From: Candidatus Thorarchaeota archaeon
Lineage (GTDB): Archaea > Asgardarchaeota > Thorarchaeia > Thorarchaeales > Thorarchaeaceae
Length of the DNA: 27,290 bases
Direction of reading: 5' to 3'
Assembly (NCBI GenBank): GCA_011365025.1
Contig: RDOF01000037.1
Span: 1-27,290, forward strand
In this document: one piece after another, positions 1 through 7,882 of the stretch
Position numbering within the stretch: the first letter of the stretch is position 1
Layout: each line of letters begins with the position of its first letter
The notes under the pieces: generated by a model
Seen by the model: the letters and a program-made list of their open reading frames with translations, nothing else
Databases searched by the model: none
Told to the model about the DNA's origin: nothing
Translations under genes and position numbers: made by a program

Positions 1-37
1 ACAAGCGCGGCCGCATTGCTCTAGTAGGGACAAGTAA

Positions 38-45
38 TCATATTT
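38..45 (+). promoter_or_regulatory. TATA-like box before the ECF S-component gene
   Basis: The AT-rich element TCATATTT lies about 45 bases before the ATG at 87. An archaeal transcript would start about 25-30 bases downstream of it, leaving a short leader of roughly 17-20 bases. No strong Shine-Dalgarno sequence is seen before the ATG. The call rests on position and composition only. Confidence 0.3.
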
Positions 46-86
46 GTGAGGCCAAGAAACCTTTGAAACTACTCAGAACACTACAC

Positions 87-746
87 ATGAAACGTGATTC
101 AAGAAGCATTGCGGTTCTTTCCATTCTTACAGCTTTTGTGATACTGCTGGAGGTTTTTCCAATTGTCGGACTGACTGATTTGAAATTCAATCCAGGAGGA
201 ACACCATTCACTCTGGACTGGACTGGGATTCCCATTGTTATCATATTTCTGGCCTATGGCTTTCTGTACTCCCTTTTCTCAATCGCTGCCATGTTCATTG
301 CCATTGCATACAGAAATCCGGCCGGTGCAGTCTTCAAATTGGTTGCTGAAGCTCTCACAATGATTGGAATTGCTGCAGCTTACTACCTATCCCTAAAACT
401 CCATGTAAAAGGATCAAAAAGAATTGTCGTCCTTCTCCTTTTTGGTGTTGCTTTCAGAGCTGTTGGTATGTATATCATGAATATTGTTCTCTTGCCCGTG
501 CTCTATCCCTACACTGTTGAGGCGGCCATCGTGGCGTCAACAATACTGGTCCCTTGGAATATGCTTCAGGCTGTGGTTAACATTCTCGGTGGCGTTTTCC
601 TTTTCAGTAGAATACCACCCAATTTGGCAACTGCTGCAGGATTCATGCCATTCACAGTTTCGAGTGAGAACGGCTTTTTAGAATCCGAGGACGAAGGACA
701 GGCCGGGTTTGAAACTAGTCTTCACAGTGATTCTGATGAAACCTGA
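87..746 (+). CDS. ECF-type transporter S-component-like membrane protein
   Basis: This 219-residue protein is strongly hydrophobic and has five or six predicted membrane segments. The N-terminal stretch RSIAVLSILTAFVILLE, the loop KFNPGGTPFTLDW and the segment with AYGFLYSLFSIAAMF resemble substrate-binding S components of energy-coupling-factor vitamin transporters (riboflavin/RibU type). It ends in a soluble acidic tail of about 30 residues. The substrate cannot be read from the sequence. The ATG at 87 is preferred over an upstream TTG at 63 because the predicted transcript start leaves no room for the latter. It overlaps cofE by 11 bases, so the two are very probably co-transcribed and translationally coupled. 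A link to flavin or deazaflavin uptake is an inference from this neighbour. No ECF T or A subunit is in the window. Confidence 0.7.
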   Translation: MKRDSRSIAVLSILTAFVILLEVFPIVGLTDLKFNPGGTPFTLDWTGIPIVIIFLAYGFLYSLFSIAAMFIAIAYRNPAGAVFKLVAEALTMIGIAAAYYLSLKLHVKGSKRIVVLLLFGVAFRAVGMYIMNIVLLPVLYPYTVEAAIVASTILVPWNMLQAVVNILGGVFLFSRIPPNLATAAGFMPFTVSSENGFLESEDEGQAGFETSLHSDSDET

Positions 747-1491
747 CACATACTCCATCATTGCCATTGAGGGATTCCCCATTATTAGCGATGGAGAGGA
801 CCTTGTCCCACATATTGTCCAAGCTTTGACGAGTCCGGATGAAGGTGCATTGCCTGGTGACATTCTGATTATTGCGCACACAATCGTTTCAATATCGGAA
901 GGACGAACCTACGACGAACGATACGTGAAGGTGACTCCGGAAGCAGAAGCCATTGCAATACAGACAGGGCAGGCAGCAGCCAAAATAGCCTTGGCTCTGG
1001 AGGAGGCCGAAGAAATCCTTCGCAGTTCACCCGTATTGATCACCAGAACAAGGCAGGGAATAATTAGCGATTACTCAGGAGTCGATTCATCAAATGCTCC
1101 AGAAGGATGTTTCATAAAACTGCCAGTTGACTCATACCAATCAGCCGAGAAACTTCATGTATCCTTAAGCAAATTACTAGGTTTTCATCTTCCTGTTATT
1201 GTAGCTGACACGCAGGGGCGGCCATGGAGAAGAGGAGCAGTCAATTTGGCGCTCGGTGTTGCTGGAATGGACCCATTCACTGCAAATCGGGGCAAAAGGG
1301 ATCTTTATGGGAGGGAGCTGTCTTCTTCGGAAGTATGCTTGGCAGATGAACTGGCTGGAGCTGCCGAGCTAGCAATGGGGCAGGCAGATGAGGGGATTCC
1401 TCTAGTCATTATTCGTGGATTAGATTACATCCCGCGGAAAGGAGCATCCATAAGGATTGAGAGAGAGTACAGAGAAAATCTATTCACCTAG
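736..1491 (+). CDS. cofE: coenzyme F420-0:L-glutamate ligase
   Basis: CofE adds L-glutamates to F420-0 using GTP, the last step of coenzyme F420 assembly in the cytoplasm. The 251-residue length fits the family. Recognisable motifs are PGDILIIAHTIVSISEGR near the N-terminus, GRPWRRGAVNLALGVAG in the middle, RDLYGREL, and a C-terminal RGLDYI segment. The ATG at 736 lies inside the end of the upstream membrane-protein gene. A longer reading from 709 would add nine residues that do not look like the family N-terminus. Its stop is only 4 bases from the stop of the convergent ccdA-like gene. Function is assigned with good confidence; whether it adds one or several glutamates cannot be told. Confidence 0.9.
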   Translation: MKPDTYSIIAIEGFPIISDGEDLVPHIVQALTSPDEGALPGDILIIAHTIVSISEGRTYDERYVKVTPEAEAIAIQTGQAAAKIALALEEAEEILRSSPVLITRTRQGIISDYSGVDSSNAPEGCFIKLPVDSYQSAEKLHVSLSKLLGFHLPVIVADTQGRPWRRGAVNLALGVAGMDPFTANRGKRDLYGRELSSSEVCLADELAGAAELAMGQADEGIPLVIIRGLDYIPRKGASIRIEREYRENLFT

Positions 1492-1495
1492 CAAA

Positions 1496-2185
1496 CTAAA
1501 TGCCGATGGAAATGCCAAATGCGGGCAGCATGAGGATTACACCAAGCGCAACAAGGAAAACTCCAACTGCAATCTCAATTCTCCTCGCATTGCGGGCGAG
1601 TCCGCTTGCTATTCGTTGCCTTGCCTCACCTGTTGCTAGGCCTATGGCTAGATAGGGGATAGCAACTCCGAGAGATAGTGCCACAAACATTGCCAGCAGC
1701 ATGAGCGGATTAAGCTGAGTTCCGAAAATGAGAAAGACTCCTATTAGAGAAGGAGCAGAGCAGGGAGCAGCGAGGAGGGAGTATGTAAGCCCAATTGTGA
1801 ATACATTCAAGAGACCTGTAGGGGAAGTAGGGTGAGATACAAGCGTCAGGGATGTCAATCTGAGTACTTCACGAAGCCGCTCGACAATCATAACTAAACC
1901 CAAAAAGGCAATAATTGCGCCAAGAACTGCTTGGATGATTGAATGATATTGTATCAGGAATAGTCCAATTATAGAGGAAATGAAAGCAAATACAACGAGT
2001 GAGGTCATAATCCCCGCTACAAGACTAAGGGTCACTAATCCGCTTCTGTACCGGCTGTTCTCTGATTGCAGGCTTCTTATCAGAACCATTGGAAGCAACG
2101 GGAATAGACATGGTGATATGGCTACGTAGAACCCGGTGCCAAAGGTGCCGACTATCTGGAGAATTCCCTCGACCAGTCCTTGCAT
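1496..2185 (-). CDS. ccdA: CcdA/DsbD-type transmembrane thiol electron carrier
   Basis: This 229-residue polytopic protein has about six membrane segments. It carries the two family hallmarks: a cysteine in the first helix within SPCLFPLLP (residue about 26) and a second in LLAAPCSAPSL (about 142). These form the intramembrane disulfide of CcdA/DsbD proteins, which pass electrons from cytoplasmic thioredoxin to an external acceptor. That acceptor is very likely the TlpA-like protein encoded immediately upstream on the same strand, 24 bases away. The ATG at 2185 is chosen; an in-frame TTG at 2194 is possible, and neither has a convincing Shine-Dalgarno sequence, so coupling to tlpA is likely. 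Cytochrome c maturation is one known use of such proteins, but no haem-lyase genes are present, so general extracytoplasmic thiol reduction is as likely. Confidence 0.85.
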   Translation of the reverse strand: MQGLVEGILQIVGTFGTGFYVAISPCLFPLLPMVLIRSLQSENSRYRSGLVTLSLVAGIMTSLVVFAFISSIIGLFLIQYHSIIQAVLGAIIAFLGLVMIVERLREVLRLTSLTLVSHPTSPTGLLNVFTIGLTYSLLAAPCSAPSLIGVFLIFGTQLNPLMLLAMFVALSLGVAIPYLAIGLATGEARQRIASGLARNARRIEIAVGVFLVALGVILMLPAFGISIGI

Positions 2186-2209
2186 GGTAACCAACTCATT
2201 CGTTTTTGT

Positions 2210-2788
2210 CTAGGGCATCAATTGATTTAGGGTAGCCATCATCGCAGATGCTGGCCACATACCTTCATGAAACCACCTTAGATAGCCAGAATTGTCAATG
2301 ACTACCGTTGAAGGGACGTACCTGACGTTGAAGTAATTTGCGAATACGCTATTCGTGTCCAATCCATGAGGCCAGGGAAGGTTTCTATCCTCTGCGTAAT
2401 CGGCAAGCATACTTGTTGTTTCGCTAACATCCACACTCAAGGATATTATTTCAATAGAGTCACCAAGATTCTCACGGAGCGTTAGAAAGTCGGAATTCTG
2501 GCTTTCGCACGAGGTGCACCAAGTTGCCATTAGATCGATTACAAGGAACTTGCCCCTTAACGAATGAAGCGTTTGAATGCTGTCATCTGACATAAGAAGG
2601 TTCCAATCAGGGAGCTGAATGCCTCTCCCCAAAAGGTCAATATCCATTGCAATTCCTGAACTTGTGGTGGGAGATGTTGTGTTTCCAGAATAGGGATTAT
2701 CAAAAGCCAAGAATGTAACTCCAATCACCATTCCCACTACAACGACGGAGCTTATGACAACCACAATTAACAGCTTCTCTGTTTCCAC
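2210..2788 (-). CDS. membrane-anchored TlpA/ResA-like thioredoxin
   Basis: The 192-residue product has an N-terminal signal anchor (about residues 6-28), a Thr/Ser-rich linker, and an external thioredoxin fold. The active site is WCTSC (cysteines about 91 and 94) and the cis-proline loop is YVPST (about 159). This fits the TlpA/ResA family of periplasmic or surface thiol reductases fed by CcdA, which is the next gene. The start is set at GTG 2788 because GAGAGG lies nine bases upstream. An in-frame GTG at 2824 would put the start inside the palindrome and the predicted promoter. With the chosen start the predicted leader is about 20 bases. The gene is the first of a two-gene operon with a clear promoter and a putative operator. 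Confidence 0.85.
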   Translation of the reverse strand: METEKLLIVVVISSVVVVGMVIGVTFLAFDNPYSGNTTSPTTSSGIAMDIDLLGRGIQLPDWNLLMSDDSIQTLHSLRGKFLVIDLMATWCTSCESQNSDFLTLRENLGDSIEIISLSVDVSETTSMLADYAEDRNLPWPHGLDTNSVFANYFNVRYVPSTVVIDNSGYLRWFHEGMWPASAMMATLNQLMP

Positions 2789-2805
2789 AGCAAAGACCCT
2801 CTCGA

Positions 2806-2826
2806 TTGTGCAAGCGCATTGCACAA
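2806..2826. promoter_or_regulatory. palindromic operator candidate before tlpA-ccdA
   Basis: The site is a perfect inverted repeat, TTGTGCAA and TTGCACAA, separated by five bases. It lies between the TATA box (2834-2839) and the GTG start (2788), over the predicted transcription start. That is the classic position for a repressor that blocks an archaeal promoter. The binding protein is unknown. One half-site recurs at 9339-9346 upstream of the kinase-thioredoxin fusion. Confidence 0.6.
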
Positions 2827-2833
2827 CTGAGGG

Positions 2834-2839
2834 TTATAA
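2834..2839 (-). promoter_or_regulatory. TATA box of the tlpA-ccdA operon
   Basis: TTATAA (CTTATAAC on the coding strand) is preceded by a GC-richer stretch in which a BRE element could lie. Counting 25-27 bases downstream puts the transcript start near 2810, within the palindrome and about 22 bases before the GTG start. The spacing to the start and to the Shine-Dalgarno sequence is consistent. Confidence 0.55.
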
Positions 2840-2870
2840 GGTTGGCGCTACGGCTATGGTGTGCCGCTCA

Positions 2871-5402
2871 CTATTCAGTCATCTTCGGAAGCCAAATTCT
2901 GAATTCCGCTCCCTTCTTGGGGATCCCCTCAACCCTGTTGCGAACTTCAATTGTGCCCCCGCATCGATCCACAACCTCTTTTGCTACATGGAGACTTACA
3001 CCTCCAAAGCGTCTGTTCACATCAAAGAGACTCTCCTGCAGCGATGGAGGTATTCCGGAGCCATCGTCGGAAACGGTAACAGCATATCCACCATTCTCCT
3101 CTTTCAAAGAGATTGAGATGAGTTTGCATTTTCCATGCTCAGCTGCATTCTCCATCAGGCTAATCCAAAGGTCCTGCAAGAATAGACCCGCATTGACTTC
3201 GGCCTCCCTAACAGACAAGTCGAACTCCAAGGTCACATCTGGGAAAAGAATTGAGAAATCTCTCGCAGCTGATTGTATCGATTCATTGATTGAGGTTTCC
3301 CGCAGTTGCTTCGATAGCAATTCCTCAGCGCTCTTCACCTTACCAATCATTCTTTCGCATTTCTGGGCAGCTGTGCTTACCTCCTGAAGTGCCCTACGAA
3401 TGCGTTCGGTAGTAGCCAACTCCAGGGCCATTTCAGCTCCGCCAAGGATCATTTGAAGCTGGTTCCGGAAGTCGTGGGCGAGAAGGTCTAGATAGAGCGT
3501 GGCTCTTTCTCTCGCATAGTGAAGGTCTGCCTCGATGCGCCTCCGCTTGGATACATCCCTGGCCACTATAACTTGTCCTACTGGATTCTCGTCCGCATCA
3601 GTGATAACAGACCCCCGAATTTCAACAGGGAAGATAGTTCCATCGTGCCTCTTCAGAGAAAATTCCATTAGCCTTGCGGTCCTGTTATCAAAAGCTTCCT
3701 GAAATGTAGCGGTTGCTCTCCGGACGTCGTCGGAATGGACGAATTCCATGATTTTCCGTCCTAGAATGTCCATCTCGTTGGTTATCCCTACAAGGCCTAA
3801 CGCAACTTGGTTTGCCATTCTGATATTTCCTTGCACATCCGTCAGCACGATGGCATCGGGAGAAGTCTCAACAAGTTGGCGATACTGTAGCTCTGATGCC
3901 TTCAGCTTTTCCAATGCATGTCTTTCTTCAGTCATATCAGTCGTAATCATTAGTACAATATTCTCAGCAGGCTTTGTGAAATACCATACAAACCAACCCA
4001 GACGTCCTGAGTGGGCTCCAAAGGAGCGTTCTTGTCTAATATCAACACCAGTTTGCATCACTTGGCGAAGTGTTTTCACAACCCAGGGGTCACTTGGGAA
4101 AATTAGCTCGGCATCTTTGAATAGCCATTGATCGACCTGCCCCTTCGAAAAATCGGATATTACCGAGTTCACCCTTTTAAGGATGATGCGGTCATCAGGC
4201 AGCAATTCCCAAAGATACGCGGGATCTGGAATAGCCTCAAACGTACGACGGAATCTGTTCTCAGATTCCTTCATGGCATCTATCGCCTTCTTTCTGGGTG
4301 TAATGTCTCTGACAACAGCCTGCGACACTCGACGCCCCCTTATCTCAACAATTGCAGTATGAAGCTCAGCATCAAAGTTGGTGCCGTCTTTCCTGGTGAA
4401 GCTTCCCTCAATCTCCATCATCCCTTCCTCAGCCAGTATCTCCAGACTTCGATGAATCACCTCAGGTTCGACATTCGGTCGAAGGTTGGACATATTCATC
4501 TTCAGTAGCTCAGCCCGAGAGTAACCAAAAAGCGCCTCTGCCTTCTGGTTTGCTTCTAAGATTGCACCTTCAAGGTCATGAACAATTGCTGCATCAATGG
4601 ATTTCTTGAAGATTTGAGCATACTTCCCCTCATTTTCCTCTTCGAACTTTTCGTGCTCTCTGAGTTTCGTTACATCTCGCATTATCTCAACAAAGAACGC
4701 TGGATGCCCATTCTTGTTGCTGATGGCGAAAGCAGATATGTCCACGATACGCTTTCTGCCACTCTTTGTTGAACATTCAAAGTCACCCCTGAATCTACCC
4801 ATCTTCAGCAGTTTTTGTAGCATTTCGTTGAATGACTCGACGCCAAGACTCTCCGCGGGCGTAGTTCCGATAAGTTCATGATCATCGTAGCCGAGTAGAT
4901 GGCGATGAGCCGCATTCTGTTCAAGATACGTTCCATCAGAACGTAGAACTGCGATCGCATCATTTGACTTCATGAGTATTTCTCGATATAGAGCAACTCT
5001 ATCCTGATTGCGCTTCTGTTCTGTTGTATCTCTGATGAGTACTAAAGCACCGACCCGAGTATCGTCACTCACGACAGGAAGAACTCTCACGTCACTGGTC
5101 TGACGCTTTCCCTGAGGGGTCTCCAGTTCGAGTTCGAATTGCTCTACAGAAGTGCTATCCTTTTTCCCTCGAATTGCCGATCGAATACGCTCTTCGTGTG
5201 ATTCCTCGTTCAAGCCAAGTGAAAAGAAACTCCTGCCAATTGCCTCATGTTTCGTTAGGCTGAATGCATCCATAGCGAAGTCATTGCAGTCCAGAATGCA
5301 GCCTTCTAGGTCCACTAGAAACACAGCATCGGGCATTGCCTCTAGAATGATTTCGAGAAGGGGTGATGCTTCGTTCAGAGATAGTTTTTGAATGGCATCC
5401 AT
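2871..5402 (-). CDS. soluble histidine kinase with five PAS domains
   Basis: The 843-residue protein has no membrane segment, so it senses an internal signal. Five PAS-type sensory units follow one another at about residues 15-130, 140-250, 260-375, 385-495 and 505-625. The first contains AMPDAVFLVDLEG; the fifth contains TSPDAIVLTDVQGN. A dimerisation/phosphoacceptor helix follows with HDFRNQ (His about 644). The ATPase part has the N box MENAAEHG (Asn about 752), the G1 box DDGSGIP and the G2-like FGGVSLHVAK. No receiver domain and no response regulator are nearby, so the output partner lies elsewhere. The ATG at 5402 is preferred to GTG 5414, though neither has a good ribosome-binding site. 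It is followed by tlpA on the same strand, which has its own promoter. The ligands are unknown. Confidence 0.85.
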   Translation of the reverse strand: MDAIQKLSLNEASPLLEIILEAMPDAVFLVDLEGCILDCNDFAMDAFSLTKHEAIGRSFFSLGLNEESHEERIRSAIRGKKDSTSVEQFELELETPQGKRQTSDVRVLPVVSDDTRVGALVLIRDTTEQKRNQDRVALYREILMKSNDAIAVLRSDGTYLEQNAAHRHLLGYDDHELIGTTPAESLGVESFNEMLQKLLKMGRFRGDFECSTKSGRKRIVDISAFAISNKNGHPAFFVEIMRDVTKLREHEKFEEENEGKYAQIFKKSIDAAIVHDLEGAILEANQKAEALFGYSRAELLKMNMSNLRPNVEPEVIHRSLEILAEEGMMEIEGSFTRKDGTNFDAELHTAIVEIRGRRVSQAVVRDITPRKKAIDAMKESENRFRRTFEAIPDPAYLWELLPDDRIILKRVNSVISDFSKGQVDQWLFKDAELIFPSDPWVVKTLRQVMQTGVDIRQERSFGAHSGRLGWFVWYFTKPAENIVLMITTDMTEERHALEKLKASELQYRQLVETSPDAIVLTDVQGNIRMANQVALGLVGITNEMDILGRKIMEFVHSDDVRRATATFQEAFDNRTARLMEFSLKRHDGTIFPVEIRGSVITDADENPVGQVIVARDVSKRRRIEADLHYARERATLYLDLLAHDFRNQLQMILGGAEMALELATTERIRRALQEVSTAAQKCERMIGKVKSAEELLSKQLRETSINESIQSAARDFSILFPDVTLEFDLSVREAEVNAGLFLQDLWISLMENAAEHGKCKLISISLKEENGGYAVTVSDDGSGIPPSLQESLFDVNRRFGGVSLHVAKEVVDRCGGTIEVRNRVEGIPKKGAEFRIWLPKMTE

Positions 5403-5541
5403 TTGTGGTAGCACAGTCCTTTACGTAGGTCAGAAACAACTTGATGGCGTGCGAATGACCTGCAATGTATGTAGCAAGAATAGAATATTAGACATCTTAG
5501 TTTGTCCTCAATCTACCTCTGCCTCAGGATGCAACTCGGGA

Positions 5542-6192
5542 TTAGTGCTGATTTGGCTGAATTGCAGGAAGTCGCGTTTGTATTGATGGCCCAAAATCGG
5601 AATTCCACGGCGCAGATATGAAATGAATACTGTGTGGCTTTGTATCCTTGTCAATCCTCACATAGCCCTTACTGGTTAACAATGTCACGTTCTTTCGGAC
5701 AACGGATGACTTCCATCCAGTTACTGCGGCCAACTCTTTGTAGGAACATCCAGTGTGCCTGCGGAGTATTTCCAGTATTTGAAATTCAGGTAGGGCATGC
5801 AGCGCCTCACGCAAGGATTCGTTCTCCATGAAAACAAGATTCTCATCGCGCTCCATTAGTCGGCCCAATTGGCTCCTTAGATCAAAGATTTCCTCGCTTA
5901 ATGAGCTCTTCTCGGCATTGTGCCTTTGCAGCAGCCCAGTTGAAGCATGCATCAGCTCTGAAGCTAAGTCGTTTGACATACCTTCCATCGCCTCTCTACT
6001 TGCTGACCTTGCCTCTCTTACAAGGGCTGCTAAATCAGAGGAATCCAGCCACTCGCCACTAATTAGCCTCTCAAGTTCTACAAAATACGAATCAAGACGT
6101 CTGGTCCATGCGTTTTGAATTTCCTGAAGAACGCCTGCCAAACGCAAATTCATTCTGGCGAGATTATCATCTTGACTCACTTCTAGCACCAC
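5542..6192 (-). CDS. coiled-coil winged-helix DNA-binding regulator
   Basis: Residues 1-130 of this 216-residue protein are helical and charged, with heptad-like stretches (for example QRHNAEKSSLSEEIFDLRSQ) that suggest a coiled-coil dimer. A winged helix-turn-helix follows at about 138-190: EILRRHTGCSYKELAAVTGW, then a recognition helix with KSSVVRKNVTLLTSKGYV and a wing with RIDKDTKPH. It resembles the TrmB/MarR-like regulators common in archaea, but no named family is recognised. The GTG at 6192 lacks a Shine-Dalgarno sequence; a TATA-like stretch near 6210-6220 would make the message nearly leaderless. It lies 139 bases upstream of the five-PAS kinase gene on the same strand, so a functional link is possible but not shown. 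Confidence 0.7.
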   Translation of the reverse strand: MVLEVSQDDNLARMNLRLAGVLQEIQNAWTRRLDSYFVELERLISGEWLDSSDLAALVREARSASREAMEGMSNDLASELMHASTGLLQRHNAEKSSLSEEIFDLRSQLGRLMERDENLVFMENESLREALHALPEFQILEILRRHTGCSYKELAAVTGWKSSVVRKNVTLLTSKGYVRIDKDTKPHSIHFISAPWNSDFGPSIQTRLPAIQPNQH

Positions 6193-6258
6193 GAAATATG
6201 TTCAGCTTCTAGAAAATTAGAGCTAGTGTCATCCAGATATGATACCAAGAGTCAAGAA

Positions 6259-6954
6259 TCAAACCCATGAAATAGCATCAATCGATTCTTCTATGGGACG
6301 AGGCATGTAATTCTGATGGCGAAGCTTCTCAAGTGCCTTAATGTTCGTAAACTCATCGACTACGAACAGCTCAAGCTTCATGCACTGAAAAACAGGGGAA
6401 ATATCGACCTCATCAATTTGATTGCTGTTTATGAATAGATATCGAAGGTCGCTAAATTGCTCAAGTGGACTGAGGTCTATCTTCTGAAGGTTATTATCAG
6501 AAAGAATCAGGTATTGCATTCTCTTACACTTTTGCAGCGGGCTAAGATCAACATCCTCCAATTGATTTCCGGATAGGTAGAGCCATTTCAGACTCCTGCA
6601 TGTTTGGAGTGGAGCTAAATCAATGGAATCCAGTTCATTGGAGGATAAATCGAGGGCTTCCAAGGAAACACACTCTCGAAGTGGGGAAAGGTTCAGAGAC
6701 CTAATCCTATTGTCGCTAAGTATTATTACCTTCAAACTTGTTGAACCAAAAACTGGTCCTAAATCAATCTCCTCCAAGAAATTCGATTTGAGGCTAATCG
6801 ATTCTAAGGCTGAAAGCGTACTTAGAGGTGAAAGATTGATTTTGGCAATAGAAAGCTCGGTTAGGTCTATGTCAGTGACGTAAGCATCTTTGTCAGTCTG
6901 GAGCTGTTCACCGTTAGCAGTTGTGAATCGTATAACGACCCGACCCAGTTCCAC
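6259..6954 (-). CDS. leucine-rich-repeat protein
   Basis: The 231-residue protein is built almost entirely of leucine-rich repeats of about 23 residues. The pattern is LxxLxLSxNxLxxIDLSPLxxC, visible from about residue 25 to 200 in seven or eight copies. There is no signal peptide and no membrane segment, so it is predicted to be cytoplasmic and to act as a binding scaffold. A short N-terminal beta-rich cap (GRVVIRFTTANGEQ) and a C-terminal tail of about 30 residues flank the repeats. The recurring SPL turn after each strand is unusually regular. The GTG start at 6954 has AAGGAG only three bases before it, which is tight. The binding partner is unknown. Confidence 0.8.
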   Translation of the reverse strand: MELGRVVIRFTTANGEQLQTDKDAYVTDIDLTELSIAKINLSPLSTLSALESISLKSNFLEEIDLGPVFGSTSLKVIILSDNRIRSLNLSPLRECVSLEALDLSSNELDSIDLAPLQTCRSLKWLYLSGNQLEDVDLSPLQKCKRMQYLILSDNNLQKIDLSPLEQFSDLRYLFINSNQIDEVDISPVFQCMKLELFVVDEFTNIKALEKLRHQNYMPRPIEESIDAISWV

Positions 6955-7053
6955 CTACTCCTTATTCGCTACTCATCATGTATTGATGTCACTCATCGCT
7001 TTTTTGGTTATCTGTCTGATGTATCTTTCTGGGATGCAGCGGGTAGATTCAAG

Positions 7054-7629
7054 CTAATATCGGACTTCCCTTGTCTTCTCAATATGTGACCAAGGTACTA
7101 CTTCAGGCGTTGTCCTCTGTATTCGTATTATCAGGTCCCGAATTCCCACAGGGTTGTAAATATCATTGAAAACCAGAGCTGGTTTATCTCTCTCCTCGGC
7201 GGTATAAATGTAAACGCTACCCATACTGAGTGGCCTTACTGCTGGAACCAGCGATGACTCGACCATGACTATGTCATCAAAAAACACTCGATTAGTGATT
7301 TTGCCAAAGAACCCTTTCTGAACCCGTACATTCCACGTTGTCACAATGTACATTGTGTACTGCCTTCGAACCTCCGTCCCAATGAAGAGACCCAATCCAA
7401 AGAACATCGCCGAAATTCCAAACCACCAAGCCAGCTCATCATAGGGGACAACACGGCCTGCGACTGAAACCATAAAGCCCGTTCCAACGATGAAAACAAC
7501 CGTAGCAAAGACGTAGTAGAAAATGAATCCTGCACGCTTCCGGTGGATGCTGACGATGAGCTTCTCTCGTTCCCCTACAAATGCTTCTTGCTTGTCTTCA
7601 GCTGACAAAATCATATCCCGGGAAGTCAA
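7054..7629 (-). CDS. two-TM membrane protein with bacterial PH domain
   Basis: The 191-residue product has a short cytoplasmic N-terminus containing FVGEREKLIVSIHR. Two membrane helices follow at about residues 34-56 and 67-86. A C-terminal bacterial pleckstrin-homology fold follows from about residue 90, with YTMYIVTTWNVRVQKGFFG and the strand FFDDIVMVES. This layout matches the YdbS/YdbT-like (bPH2) membrane proteins, whose role is poorly known. TTG 7629 is taken as the start because AAGGA lies six bases upstream; ATG 7614 is the alternative. Nothing in the neighbourhood fixes its function. Confidence 0.7.
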   Translation of the reverse strand: MTSRDMILSAEDKQEAFVGEREKLIVSIHRKRAGFIFYYVFATVVFIVGTGFMVSVAGRVVPYDELAWWFGISAMFFGLGLFIGTEVRRQYTMYIVTTWNVRVQKGFFGKITNRVFFDDIVMVESSLVPAVRPLSMGSVYIYTAEERDKPALVFNDIYNPVGIRDLIIRIQRTTPEVVPWSHIEKTREVRY

Positions 7630-7882
7630 TGTTTGTCCTTCTTATCAAGTTGTCGAGGACAAGTGCGTTGGAGAGGTTAATTCTTGCTCAGCATTATATT
7701 GCTCCGAGTGAAGTATCATCCGGAAGTAAGGCTGAAAGTCAGTATCCACGTCCAGGAGTGCCCTAATCCGGGGGTAATGGCCATCAAGGAAGATCAAAGC
7801 AACTGAGACAGGCGACGACTGCACCACGGGAGGGCAATTGCTCTCCCTAGCTTCTTTTTATGATAGGAAGCAGACATGGATT
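7630..7882. other. intergenic gap, possible small RNA or short ORF
   Basis: This 253-base gap separates the PH-domain gene from the kinase-thioredoxin gene, both on the minus strand. On the plus strand it holds a TATA-like element (TTATAT at 7694-7699) and, about 130 bases later, a terminator-like hairpin followed by T residues. Together these would frame a transcript of roughly 7722-7860. On the minus strand a 60-codon frame (7645-7827, GTG start) is open but resembles nothing recognisable. Neither is certain. Confidence 0.3.
7828..7860 (+). terminator. hairpin plus T-run, terminator-like
   Basis: GGGAGGGC and GCTCTCCC form an eight-pair stem (one G-U pair) around an AATT loop. On the plus strand it is followed by CTTCTTTTTA. 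There is no annotated plus-strand gene upstream, so it either ends an unannotated small RNA or serves the minus-strand kinase gene, which stops about 35 bases away. Confidence 0.4.

Noticed and set aside
1..24. Open frame ending with TAG at 22-24 that could be the tail of an upstream gene.
   Set aside because: Seven codons are too few to support any call.
7645..7827. 60-codon minus-strand frame in the gap before the PH-domain gene.
   Set aside because: No Shine-Dalgarno sequence, no recognised domain, and it overlaps a possible plus-strand transcript. It is mentioned only in the gap entry.
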